Assembly (NCBI GenBank): GCA_009859145.1
Contig: VRVR01000014.1
Location: 127,618 to 191,617, forward strand
DNA: 64,000 nucleotides
Source: Andalucia godoyi
Taxonomy: Eukaryota; Discoba; Jakobea; Jakobida; Andaluciidae
Reading direction: 5' to 3'
A program made the translations under genes and the position numbers. The notes under the pieces are model-generated. The model ran no database searches, was not told the DNA's origin, and saw only the letters and a program-made list of their open reading frames with translations. Of the stretch, positions 29,901 through 39,100 are shown one piece after another (position 1 is the first letter of the stretch; every line of letters starts with the position of its first letter).

Positions 29901-30816
29901 CCGATCACCATCATAATTGTCATTCGCATTGGAGAAGCAGCAGAAAAATCACAAAACAGATTTGAGAGCGGCGGCCTTCTGATTCGCGCTCACACGTGCA
30001 TAATAGGTGACACTTGTCGACCATGTCACAGATTTTCGAGTGACACAGAAAATTGCCGAAAACAAGAAGAAAATGGAGAAGAAAAATGAAAAGAGAAGAA
30101 AGACAGCATTTGATGACTTACGTGTGCTCGGACCCTCGGCATGGGAGTGGAAGAAAAACTAGGATCGCCTTTGTCAACGGAGGCACAATCTCCTGACCAT
30201 GAGTCTAATTTCTTTATTGTTGTTATTGTGAGGTGCTATCAGAAAGGGAAAAATAAAAGAAGTACTTGTCTCCAACCCAAACCTCTCCAAGCATTTGGCT
30301 CGCATCCTGCGCCTCAGACAGATTTTATGGCGTAAAGAGACTTTGTAATCCGCGTCAGCGTCCATCATCGATTACAAGAAATCGGCTCTCAATACTCGAC
30401 AGTGTCTGCACACCTACGCCGCGACAACAGCACCAACAACGGCAGCAACATCAACAACCGGTAACAGCAATCTGCAGAAGAAAAGGATCGGCCGTCATTC
30501 AACAGCAATGTCGATGGCTATCAACTCAGCCATACTCTCCGATGATATTCACTGCCGTTCCACCAGACGTTTGGGTTGGATGGTTTTTTTCTTTCTTATA
30601 CTGTTCCTGCGATATGGAAGTCAGAACTGCTCTTTGGGAGCAGGATATGAAAGATGCAAAGAAAAAAGTCCGGTAGCGTCCGGATATTGGCCGACCATCC
30701 TGCATTCTGCACAGTCAAGAAACGTCTTTCCTCTTGCACCTTTCTTTCCATGATCTTCGGTGACATTAAATATTTCTTCGCGTGACGAGAAAACGAAGAA
30801 GAAGGAGGAGGAGATT
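29901..30816. promoter_or_regulatory. Divergent promoter region, no gene recognised
   Basis: These 916 bases lie between the WD40 gene and the CN-hydrolase gene. There is an inverted repeat GTGACA...TGTCAC at 30007-30029 with another TGACAC at about 30041. A CAACAG/CAACAA-rich stretch lies at 30423-30465. A plus-strand frame (30266-30676) is open but looks like random sequence. Confidence 0.45.
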
Positions 30817-31596
30817 ATGATGAAAAGGAGTGTGAAGCTGGTGCTCGCTTTCGCGTTGATTTTGGTGATCGGACTTCATGTTTCGCACGCGTGGAAAGCG
30901 GCAGTCGCCCAGTATCACACTGCAGATGCATCGTTGACGCCGAATCTTGCAGCATATGCAAAGCTGGCTTCGAAAGCTGCGCGGGCCGGGGCCGGAGTGC
31001 TCGTTTATCCCGAGTTTGGGCTTGGGACATCCCCGGGAGACAGCTGCGAAGTGATCGAGCCTCTGGGACCGAACTCGCCGTCGACCATTGTGCAGTTTAT
31101 GGCGGAGGTTGCCGCGAATTCGTCGATAAATTTGAGTGTGAACATGTGTGAAGTCGATGCTTCAACCCAGTTGAAGTACAATACTCAGGTTGTCTTTACG
31201 CGGGATGGGGTCGTGCTTGCAAAGTACCAAAAGACCCATCCGTTCTTTAAGAACATCTTTGCAACGCCAAAGGTCCCGCAACATGTGAAGGTGGATCTGG
31301 CAGTCGGGGGTGAGCTTGTTACGTTTGGCATTTTTACATGTTTTGACATCTTGTTCGAAACGCCTGCTGTCGACCTGGTGCACGACAAGGTATTCAACTT
31401 TTTGTACTCGATGGCGATGGACGACTTTGCAGGAAAGGATGCGCAGCGCGACTGGTCTTACACGTACGATACGCTGCTTATTGGATCCAACTTGGGAACG
31501 CATGGGGAAAGCGGTATTTGGCTCAGTGGAGTCGATCAGTCCCAGCCACTTTCGCCAACAGATGCATCTCTAAAGATTGCAGATCTCCCGAGCTAA
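30817..31596 (+). CDS. Secreted CN-hydrolase (biotinidase/vanin-like)
   Basis: The 259-residue product has a signal peptide (MMKRSVKLVLAFALILVIGL...SHA) and a carbon-nitrogen hydrolase domain. The catalytic triad is visible: Glu66 in VLVYPEFGLGT, Lys139 in AKYQKTHPFF and Cys175 in GIFTCFDILFETPAVDLV. The wording of these motifs is closest to the biotinidase/vanin (pantetheinase) branch, which cleaves amides such as pantetheine or biocytin outside the cell. It lacks the extra C-terminal domain of vanins, ending at DASLKIADLPS, so it is short for that group. The last 251 coding bases and the 3' flank are duplicated at 34943-35525. An upstream in-frame ATG at 30760 would hide the signal peptide behind a charged extension. 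Confidence 0.85.
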   Translation: MMKRSVKLVLAFALILVIGLHVSHAWKAAVAQYHTADASLTPNLAAYAKLASKAARAGAGVLVYPEFGLGTSPGDSCEVIEPLGPNSPSTIVQFMAEVAANSSINLSVNMCEVDASTQLKYNTQVVFTRDGVVLAKYQKTHPFFKNIFATPKVPQHVKVDLAVGGELVTFGIFTCFDILFETPAVDLVHDKVFNFLYSMAMDDFAGKDAQRDWSYTYDTLLIGSNLGTHGESGIWLSGVDQSQPLSPTDASLKIADLPS

Positions 31597-31928
31597 AGAG
31601 CCGACCGGAATCCCGGTCATGCGCTTCCTGTGTTTTCTGCCTGCGCTTCTGCGTTTCCCCCATCCGTTCATGCTGTTCGGAGGCTCGGAGCTGTGAGCGT
31701 GAGAGGGGGTGTTCGTTATTGTTGTTTTTTTTTCTTGGGGGGGAGGAAAGCCGGAGTGACGATGGACTGGCGTGCATGGAGAAAGACGAACGGAAGAGCA
31801 TTGTCTGAATTTTCTGGGTGAGTGGGGGTAAATACGAGTATTAAAAAAAAAAAGATAGGATGTGTGCAGGACGATGGATGCCAAGGGCGCACTTGCTTGC
31901 CAAAAGCGGTCTCGTCCACTCGGCTTGT
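31346..31928 (+). repeat. 583-bp direct repeat, copy 1 (CN-hydrolase 3' half)
   Basis: From ACATC at 31346 to CGGCTTGT at 31928 the sequence is nearly identical to 34943-35525 (constant offset 3,597). The only differences I see are two substitutions near the left boundary. It covers the 3' part of the coding region including the active-site Cys flank, the stop codon and about 330 bases of 3' flank. Confidence 0.93.
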
Positions 31929-31943
31929 CCATCATCGTCCCAA
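31924..31943 (+). repeat. 20-bp direct repeat at insertion junction
   Basis: CTTGTCCATCATCGTCCCAA starts within copy 1 of the 583-bp repeat and runs across its right edge. It recurs exactly at 34752-34771. Confidence 0.85.
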
Positions 31944-31982
31944 GGCAAGCTACCAGGAATGGGGTGCATTTCTACAAACGTT

Positions 31983-34349
31983 CTATGTCATGTTGTGAAC
32001 GTAACGCATGTCCAGATATTGAAGGACATTGTCTCGTTGACGAGCTCGATCCGATAAACGATCGATCAGTTCGCGTTTGTTTTTGCCTGATTTCGAGAGA
32101 CTCCAAGCTGCACATATATCAGATAACTGCTTCTGCTTCAGTTTTTGTCTGGCTTCTCCTGTAAGGCCACTCCACCAAGTCATATTCCTGGCCAAATCAT
32201 CAGGTGCAGGACGAGAAGACATGGAATTGCCAGCCAAAAAGAGCCGCGACTGAAATCGATGCAGCATTTCGTCTGGTATCTGTTTCCCGCTTAAATCTGT
32301 CAGATCCAACAACCCAATCAAGCCGTGAAGACGCACTCGATTTGGGTCTGCATTGTGCTCATGTACGTGCATCCATACGACGTCAGAGAACCCTGCAGTG
32401 GATACTACCAAACGGACAATTGGCATTTCCGGATGTGCAGCTACAAAACTGCGTACTTTCCGCTTTGTTTCATCAGATGCGTTAGAGAACACGCGTTCCA
32501 AATCCAAACTCCTAAGGGCAGCGTTAAATGACCCAGCGCTTTGTCCACCATGTAAGGGAGCATTCGTACCCTTGAGCTGAACAAAAACTAGCTTACCGTG
32601 GGTGTCCTGAAAGCCGATATCAGGACCACAGCTTTCTGGAGGGAACACAAGAAGCTTATCCTCAAATATACGACGGTACACATCATCGGAAGTTCCACAG
32701 GCAATGCAGCGCCCTTCCGAAGGAAAGATGGAACCATGCAAATAGACACTGTGTGCCAGGATACAAACTGCAAATGCTGATTCCAATAAAGTTCCGCGAA
32801 CTCTGGCTGCAGGAGTCGGTGGGATGACTGCCATCAGTTCCTCGTCCACGGTATTTAGGTACTCCAGCACCGTCCGACAATGATCCTCGTGTGCAATCTT
32901 CAAAACTGCAACTTGTGAAATAAACTCAGCAATCCGCCCCTGCGAATCAAGAGGAGCCACCCAACTGCTAAAAATGTTCGCACTAGCATCTCGATCAAAA
33001 CGGCACACCTTAAAGTCATCAAGTACAGAAGAACAAATAGCACGCCTGACAATGTCACCAACACTTCTACCTCGGTTCACGACTACTTTACTGGTCGCGA
33101 CTCCCTTCGTGTTGCCCTTCTGTGTTTCCACTGCATCATTCCATGCATCATCAAGAATGCTCCTTGTGAGTGGTGACACAGTCTGGCGGGATGCACGACG
33201 CAGTTCAGAGGCAAGAAGCGATGCAAACATCGGCCGACCCGCAAACCTTTCCAAGTCTGCCACCCCCGAGTACGTGCCTGGGGTAGCACGGACTGCAGTT
33301 TCCAAAACTTGGCAGATGTCAGCGGCATTAAGAAGGGGTAGCTTCTTGAAGAGCTGTAGATTATTACGCGTAAACGGAGAAGTGCCTTCTTGAAGCCTTA
33401 CAAATAGCCTCATTTCGGTGGAACACGCAAGAAAAGCGCACAATTGCGTCGGAAGCGCTATGAGATCGAGCGCAGATCGCATGGTAGCGTAAAGAAAATC
33501 GTGTAATTCTGATTCTCCATATCGGGAAAGTTTCCCAACAACGGTTGAATTGACTTTGGTAAGCCAACGTCGACACACGTCATGCTGAGCATCCGTATCA
33601 GTCACCAACTCATCATCGCGACTAATGCATGATACGTATCGCAAATGGGCCAGTTGATGAATCTCATCGATGAACAGAATAACCTGTTGTCCCGTCAGAC
33701 GTTTTGAAAGTGCATTGATCCAGTCAATCAGGTCTGTCGCAGAAAAACCAGAATTGTACTTTTCGACCACGCGACTCTTCACTTCAGTTTGCACAACTCG
33801 ATGATCAAGAGAGACTGCAGCAATCAAGTGTCGGCATTCCGGCTTTAATCGCAAGGATTCTGCTTGAATCGAGTCGAAGATATCGCAATGTACTTCCAGA
33901 ACGGAAAGTAAAAAGAGTGAGGCAATACGCATGACAGATCTCGAGTACTCCACTATATGCTCAAAACAGGCGGTATAGTTCCCATCGAGATACAAGGTTT
34001 CAACTTCCGGTCGCACAACATCATTCGTCAGGTGCTTTAGAATTTCTTCAAGTGCTACCAACAATTCATGTGTAGAGGACATGAACCGAAGAGAAGCAAC
34101 TCTGGTGTTCTGACGCAACGCCAAGGCGAGAGCCGCGTGCGTCTTTCCAAAGCCAGGCGCTTGGATGCACGCAACGACAGCGCGCAGTTGAGCATTGGAC
34201 TCTTCGAAGGTGTGCCTTCTGATGAGTTCAAAAAGTTCTGCAATGCCATTGCCGACTTCAATCGGTAGGAAAGGCGAGTCATCTCGACTATCTTGGAGTC
34301 GGCAAGTAATGTCCAAGGCCAACTCCCTCACACTGAACACACTGCTCAT
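31983..34349 (-). CDS. P-loop NTPase with PD-(D/E)XK-like and SAP-like domains
   Basis: The 788-residue protein has a Walker A motif at 64-70 (APGFGKT) and a Walker B at 223-229 (VILFIDE). A helical segment lies to about 410, and a nuclease-like region at about 515-625. The nuclease pattern is Glu523 in GTLLESAFAV, then PD at 576-577 (GPDIGF), then VFVQLKG with Gln591-x-Lys593, a Q-x-K variant of the PD-(D/E)XK core. The C-terminus (about 735-770: QLSDICAAWSLSKSGKNKRE followed by LIDRL) looks like a SAP DNA-binding helix pair. This order recalls the transposon-derived NTPase-nuclease proteins of the Crinkler/RHS class. The specific assignment is inference. The gene is intact, has no intron and sits between two copies of a 583-bp repeat, which suggests a transferred or mobile origin. 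Upstream (34391-34450) are repeats of TTTTGTCA/TTTTGCAA. Confidence 0.7.
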   Translation of the reverse strand: MSSVFSVRELALDITCRLQDSRDDSPFLPIEVGNGIAELFELIRRHTFEESNAQLRAVVACIQAPGFGKTHAALALALRQNTRVASLRFMSSTHELLVALEEILKHLTNDVVRPEVETLYLDGNYTACFEHIVEYSRSVMRIASLFLLSVLEVHCDIFDSIQAESLRLKPECRHLIAAVSLDHRVVQTEVKSRVVEKYNSGFSATDLIDWINALSKRLTGQQVILFIDEIHQLAHLRYVSCISRDDELVTDTDAQHDVCRRWLTKVNSTVVGKLSRYGESELHDFLYATMRSALDLIALPTQLCAFLACSTEMRLFVRLQEGTSPFTRNNLQLFKKLPLLNAADICQVLETAVRATPGTYSGVADLERFAGRPMFASLLASELRRASRQTVSPLTRSILDDAWNDAVETQKGNTKGVATSKVVVNRGRSVGDIVRRAICSSVLDDFKVCRFDRDASANIFSSWVAPLDSQGRIAEFISQVAVLKIAHEDHCRTVLEYLNTVDEELMAVIPPTPAARVRGTLLESAFAVCILAHSVYLHGSIFPSEGRCIACGTSDDVYRRIFEDKLLVFPPESCGPDIGFQDTHGKLVFVQLKGTNAPLHGGQSAGSFNAALRSLDLERVFSNASDETKRKVRSFVAAHPEMPIVRLVVSTAGFSDVVWMHVHEHNADPNRVRLHGLIGLLDLTDLSGKQIPDEMLHRFQSRLFLAGNSMSSRPAPDDLARNMTWWSGLTGEARQKLKQKQLSDICAAWSLSKSGKNKRELIDRLSDRARQRDNVLQYLDMRYVHNMT

Positions 34350-34942
34350 CCTTCGTCAAACGGAATATCGCGCTTCTTCACGTCTTTCACGGTCTCTAAC
34401 TTGCTGATTTTTGTCAAAATTTTGTCACATTTTTGCAAAATGTTGTGCAATGTTGATTTTCAATCTTCGAGTTTAAGCCATGAGACGTGAGATAGCGGTA
34501 AGCTGTACGACCGATATTGGGCCACTCTGACGCATGGCCCCTGAGCTGCCAAGTGAGAACCCTGACCAAGGATAGGGTTTTGTGAGCTGTAAGAGAAGCG
34601 GATACAGACTTTGCCCAAACTCCTCTAGTTCTGTATCGTGCATATGTGGGAGGCTCATTGTTTCTTGTCTGCACTGTAAAAAACATGAATATTTAAATGG
34701 TCCCAATGTAAATTCGTTAGGCAGCCAATGGATTGGTAACCTCTCCCGCGTCTTGTCCATCATCGTCCCAACCCTCGAGAGAAGACCCGTGAATATGATC
34801 ATCGTTGACAGAAGAAGCAAAAGATGCATGTAACAGTACAGCTGTATATTTGAGTACCATAAATGTATATGAAATTTTCATGGTCAGGGCCGCGTTTTTC
34901 GTGATATTTCATGGTCATAATATTTATACCTGTACTGATTCA
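34350..34942. other. Upstream flank of the NTPase gene
   Basis: These 593 bases lie between the NTPase start and the second repeat copy. The region holds the NTPase promoter, a 20-bp repeat at 34752-34771, and two copies of TTTCATGGTCA (about 34877 and 34908). A minus-strand frame (34473-34829) is open but shows no known protein feature. No terminal inverted repeat was found. Confidence 0.45.
34752..34771 (+). repeat. 20-bp direct repeat, second copy
   Basis: This is an exact match to 31924-31943, located 171 bases before the second copy of the 583-bp repeat. Confidence 0.85.
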
Positions 34943-35525
34943 ACATCCTGTTCGAAGCGCCTGCTGTCGACCTGGTGCACGACAAGGTATTCAACTTTTT
35001 GTACTCGATGGCGATGGACGACTTTGCAGGAAAGGATGCGCAGCGCGACTGGTCTTACACGTACGATACGCTGCTTATTGGATCCAACTTGGGAACGCAT
35101 GGGGAAAGCGGTATTTGGCTCAGTGGAGTCGATCAGTCCCAGCCACTTTCGCCAACAGATGCATCTCTAAAGATTGCAGATCTCCCGAGCTAAAGAGCCG
35201 ACCGGAATCCCGGTCATGCGCTTCCTGTGTTTTCTGCCTGCGCTTCTGCGTTTCCCCCATCCGTTCATGCTGTTCGGAGGCTCGGAGCTGTGAGCGTGAG
35301 AGGGGGTGTTCGTTATTGTTGTTTTTTTTTCTTGGGGGGGAGGAAAGCCGGAGTGACGATGGACTGGCGTGCATGGAGAAAGACGAACGGAAGAGCATTG
35401 TCTGAATTTTCTGGGTGAGTGGGGGTAAATACGAGTATTAAAAAAAAAAAGATAGGATGTGTGCAGGACGATGGATGCCAAGGGCGCACTTGCTTGCCAA
35501 AAGCGGTCTCGTCCACTCGGCTTGT
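34943..35525 (+). pseudogene. Truncated CN-hydrolase copy (583-bp direct repeat, copy 2)
   Basis: This copy begins inside the codon block for FDILFETPAVDLV and continues through the same stop (35191-35193) and 3' flank as 31346-31928. It lacks the promoter, signal peptide, the catalytic Glu and Lys, and the active-site Cys codon itself. It therefore cannot encode an active enzyme. A short frame from an internal Met is an artefact of the duplication. Near-identity, including non-coding sequence, indicates a recent event. Confidence 0.9.
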
Positions 35526-36166
35526 GCATACAGATGCGGGATCTTCGATCCGGCAAATCCATCAACCGGAGGGCGACTGTGCTTCGCCGTTGCGAACGGT
35601 TTACAAAATCTGTGGAACCTGTTCTCAGCATGTCCATCAGATGCCGGACTCGTTCTGGAATCTGGAAGCACAGAGTCTTTGGAATGCTCATGCACCGGAA
35701 GCGAAGTTACAGACGCCGTCGAATCAGCACTGACATTCGTCCGAGCAATGCGGTCCCGACTTGGGAGTTGAACCTGTGACGAATGACACTCGGCTTTCTC
35801 CGCCAACGCAACGAGGGTTGGATGCGTCAGAACCGAGAACTGAGAGGGACCTCGGGGGGGGGGGAGGGGAAACCGAACGCCTTTTCATCTTTGCGCCTGG
35901 CTTCGCTTTGACTCGTCGCGTCTTTTTCTTTCCTCTTCTTCCTCTTCTTCCTCTTCCTCTTCTTCCTCTTCCTCTTCGTACATATTTCTGTCATAACATT
36001 TGCCCCCGCGTGTCACTACATTTTTGTACGACATTATTTTGTGCGATTCGTCTTTGTTTCTTTTTGTGTTTTCGATTTGTCTTTTGTTATTTATTATACA
36101 GTCTTCGTTTGCGGGGGAGGAAGGTGGAGCTTCATTCAAAAAGGATCTCCGTTTTGCTGACCCGAA
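35526..36166. promoter_or_regulatory. Upstream region of the giant surface protein
   Basis: These 641 bases begin where the duplication ends. A plus-strand frame (35457-35771) is open but has no recognisable domain. There is an 11-G run near 35854-35864. A CTTCCT-type repeat (about 35930-35975) and a T-rich stretch precede the ATG at 36167. Confidence 0.45.
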
Positions 36167-39100
36167 ATGAACCTGGTTCGGTGTTTAACGGTTCTTGCCG
36201 TCGTCGTATCCTTGGCCATTGCTTCGGCCTCGGACTGCGATGACATGGCTCGAAACGTGTGCGTGTCGGCATGTACAGAGTCGGAGCGATGCTTTCAGCA
36301 AGTTCGCCTGACATGCAATGACGACGACGCGCTTCCTTATATTTCCGAGTTCCACATCAAGCGTGAGGAACTCGGCTGGGATACGTGTGGTGGCCCTCTG
36401 TGCTCTCCGTGTAACAACAACGGTCAGTGCGTGGATGGAGCCTGTATCTGTAATGCCGGCTACAAGGGCGCCTATTGCGATGACTTCTCGGATCTGTGTC
36501 CTGACAAGTGCCATGGCCGAGGTGTGTGTGTTGGAGCCAACAAGTGCCGATGCCAGGAAGGCTGGGGCGGAGTCACCTGCGGAGTGCCGAACTTGCAGTC
36601 AGACAACTGCTGTGCCGCAGGCTGCTCTGGAAAGGGAACGTGCACTGGCGGACGCTGTGTGTGCAACGCCGGCTTCTACGGAGAGGATTGCTCACGACCA
36701 GTCCCGAGCTCTGTCGGTGTCGGATTGTGCCAGGCGACTGGTGATCCTCACTACAAGACCTTTGACAACCTCTACTACGACTTCCAGGGCATTGGTATCT
36801 ACTACCTGCTCTGGTCTCCCGACCTTATCGTTCAGGAGTGGCATCGTCCGTACATAGCCAACCCAGCTGCGTGGATCAACCAAGCCGTCGCGTTCAAGTA
36901 CAAGTCCACAACGGTGGAAGTGTACAACGGTGATCTTGGCGGTCCTCCAGTTGTGTACATCAACAGCCAGCTGGTGAACCCTCCTACTGTGAACACTCGA
37001 GTCGGCGATATCATCTATCGCCGCAATCCTGCATCCCGTATGAATCTGTACTTCCAGTTTGATTGGATTGCCAACATCACGCTCAACATCGGCACCATCT
37101 GGAGTATTGAAAACTACATTGACACGTACATCTACCTCTCCAACGGGTATTACACCCAGACTGGTGGAATGTGCGGAAAATGGGATAGCAATGCTGGAAA
37201 TGATCTCATTCCTCGTGGATCGGACACTCCAGTTGCCTCAAACAGGATCTATGACACCTTTGCGCCTTCGTGGCGCGTCTCCTGCGCAGAAAAACTGCTG
37301 CGCTTGGCGCCCGCGTCCGAGTGTAACATTCAGCCCTTTCCGAAGCCTCCTGCGCCCGGACATTGCGCGGCAATCGACGATGCTGCCAAGCAGGTATGTA
37401 AGCTTGCCTGCTCAGCATTCGATCGTTGCTTAATGGATGTCCATGCGTCTTGCGATCTGTCGGCTGCTGACCCTCACGTGGAGTCATTCACAAGGTACAG
37501 GAACCTGTACAAGTATGATCTTTGCGGAGGTGACGACTGGTGCTCTCCTTGCTCAGGCCACGGTACGTGTGACTCGCGCACCGGTGTGTGCACCTGCCAG
37601 GCCGGTTGGACCGGTGCAGCAGACTGCTCTGTCGCCACGGGCCAAGCTTGCAACAACGTTGATTGCTCCAACAACGGAATCTGTGTCCGTGGAGCGTGTT
37701 CATGTAATGCTGGTTGGAAGGGAAACAAATGCCAGACGCCGGATCCACGCACCTGCCCCAACAACTGCAACGGGCATGGAACATGCCAGGCCAACGGAGT
37801 CTGTGCTTGCAATCCGCGCTACTATGGTGTCGGATGCGAGAAAACCTACTCGGGCCGCGTTCCCTCGCAAGGAAAGTGCTCTTCGATTGGCGATCCGCAC
37901 GTATTCGGTTTTGACGGTGGACGATTTTCATATCAGCAAGGCGGCACTCATGATTTGGTTCGGTCCTCTGATGGCTCTTTCATCGTCCAGGCGTGGGCGT
38001 TGCCTGCATGGGCTGGTTCGCGCGTGCGCACCAACCGAGCTTTTGCCGTTCGATATGGCAATTCCATCTTGGAAGTGGAGTCGAATCCTGCAGGGCGCTT
38101 GACCGAGCCGGTGATCCGATTCAATGGTCAGACCCGTGCTTTCCACAATGCTCTGTCGTTTTCGTCGTCCTCCATGAAGGTCACGGTTTCAAACCGAGGC
38201 TGCTACTTTGGTATTGATATCTTGTTCATCTCTTCGAATCCCGTGTTTGGAGGATCGATTTCCCTGCAAGTTCGCAACAGAATTGACATCTTCATCACCC
38301 TGAACAACGGCTGGCTGGGACGAATCCGTGGATTGTGCGGCAACTTCAATGGCCAACAGTCGGACGACTTCAGCCTTCCTGATGGTACTGTTGTTCCGAG
38401 GACGCAGCAAGATCGGTTCGTAAATTCGTGGGCAACCCCGTGCGACAGGATCATTCTGCAAGTTCCGGCCGCCGAGGACCACTGCAGGAATCCTCCTGCT
38501 CCGGTTCCGGCTCCCGCTCCCGCCCCCTGCACTGGCATTGATTTCGCCACTGCTGCAGAACTGTGCACCCATTCTTGTGTGTCGTACGCTGAGTGCATGT
38601 ACGATGTGTTCTCCTCCTGCGATCTGTCGTTGGCGGATGCGCATCAGCAGGTGCATCTGTTCCACGGTCCGAACTGGGGCCTGGAGGCATGCTGTGGTGC
38701 TCCTGTCAAGGATTGCTCCAAGAATGGCATGTACTCCGTCATCGAGCAAAAGTGCAAGTGCTTCAGTGGATGGTCCGGAGATGACTGCCAGTTCCCTGTT
38801 TGCGACGGTGGATGTGGCCGCTTCGGATCCTGCTCTACTCCTGGAAAGTGCTGCTGCCCTGCGGGATACTACGGTACCAGTTGCCAGAACTCGTATTGCG
38901 CGGCGCTTCATGACTGCAATGGACATGGCCAATGTGCCGATGCCACTGGAAAGTGCACATGCACACGCACTGCGCAGGAAGGTTACTGGACTGGAGATTC
39001 GTGCAATCAGTGTATGGCTGGTCGCTTTGGTCCGACGTGCACAGGATCGTGCCCGGGATATGGCAGCACCAACGGAATCTGCACTGGGCACGGAACGTGC

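Noticed and set aside
34975-35193. Independent small gene in the duplicated copy
   Set aside because: It is the tail of the CN-hydrolase frame without a promoter, signal peptide or catalytic triad; it was annotated as a truncated copy.
35745-35790. tRNA-like stretch (GGGAGTTGAACC)
   Set aside because: No matching A box, acceptor stem or cloverleaf can be drawn around it.
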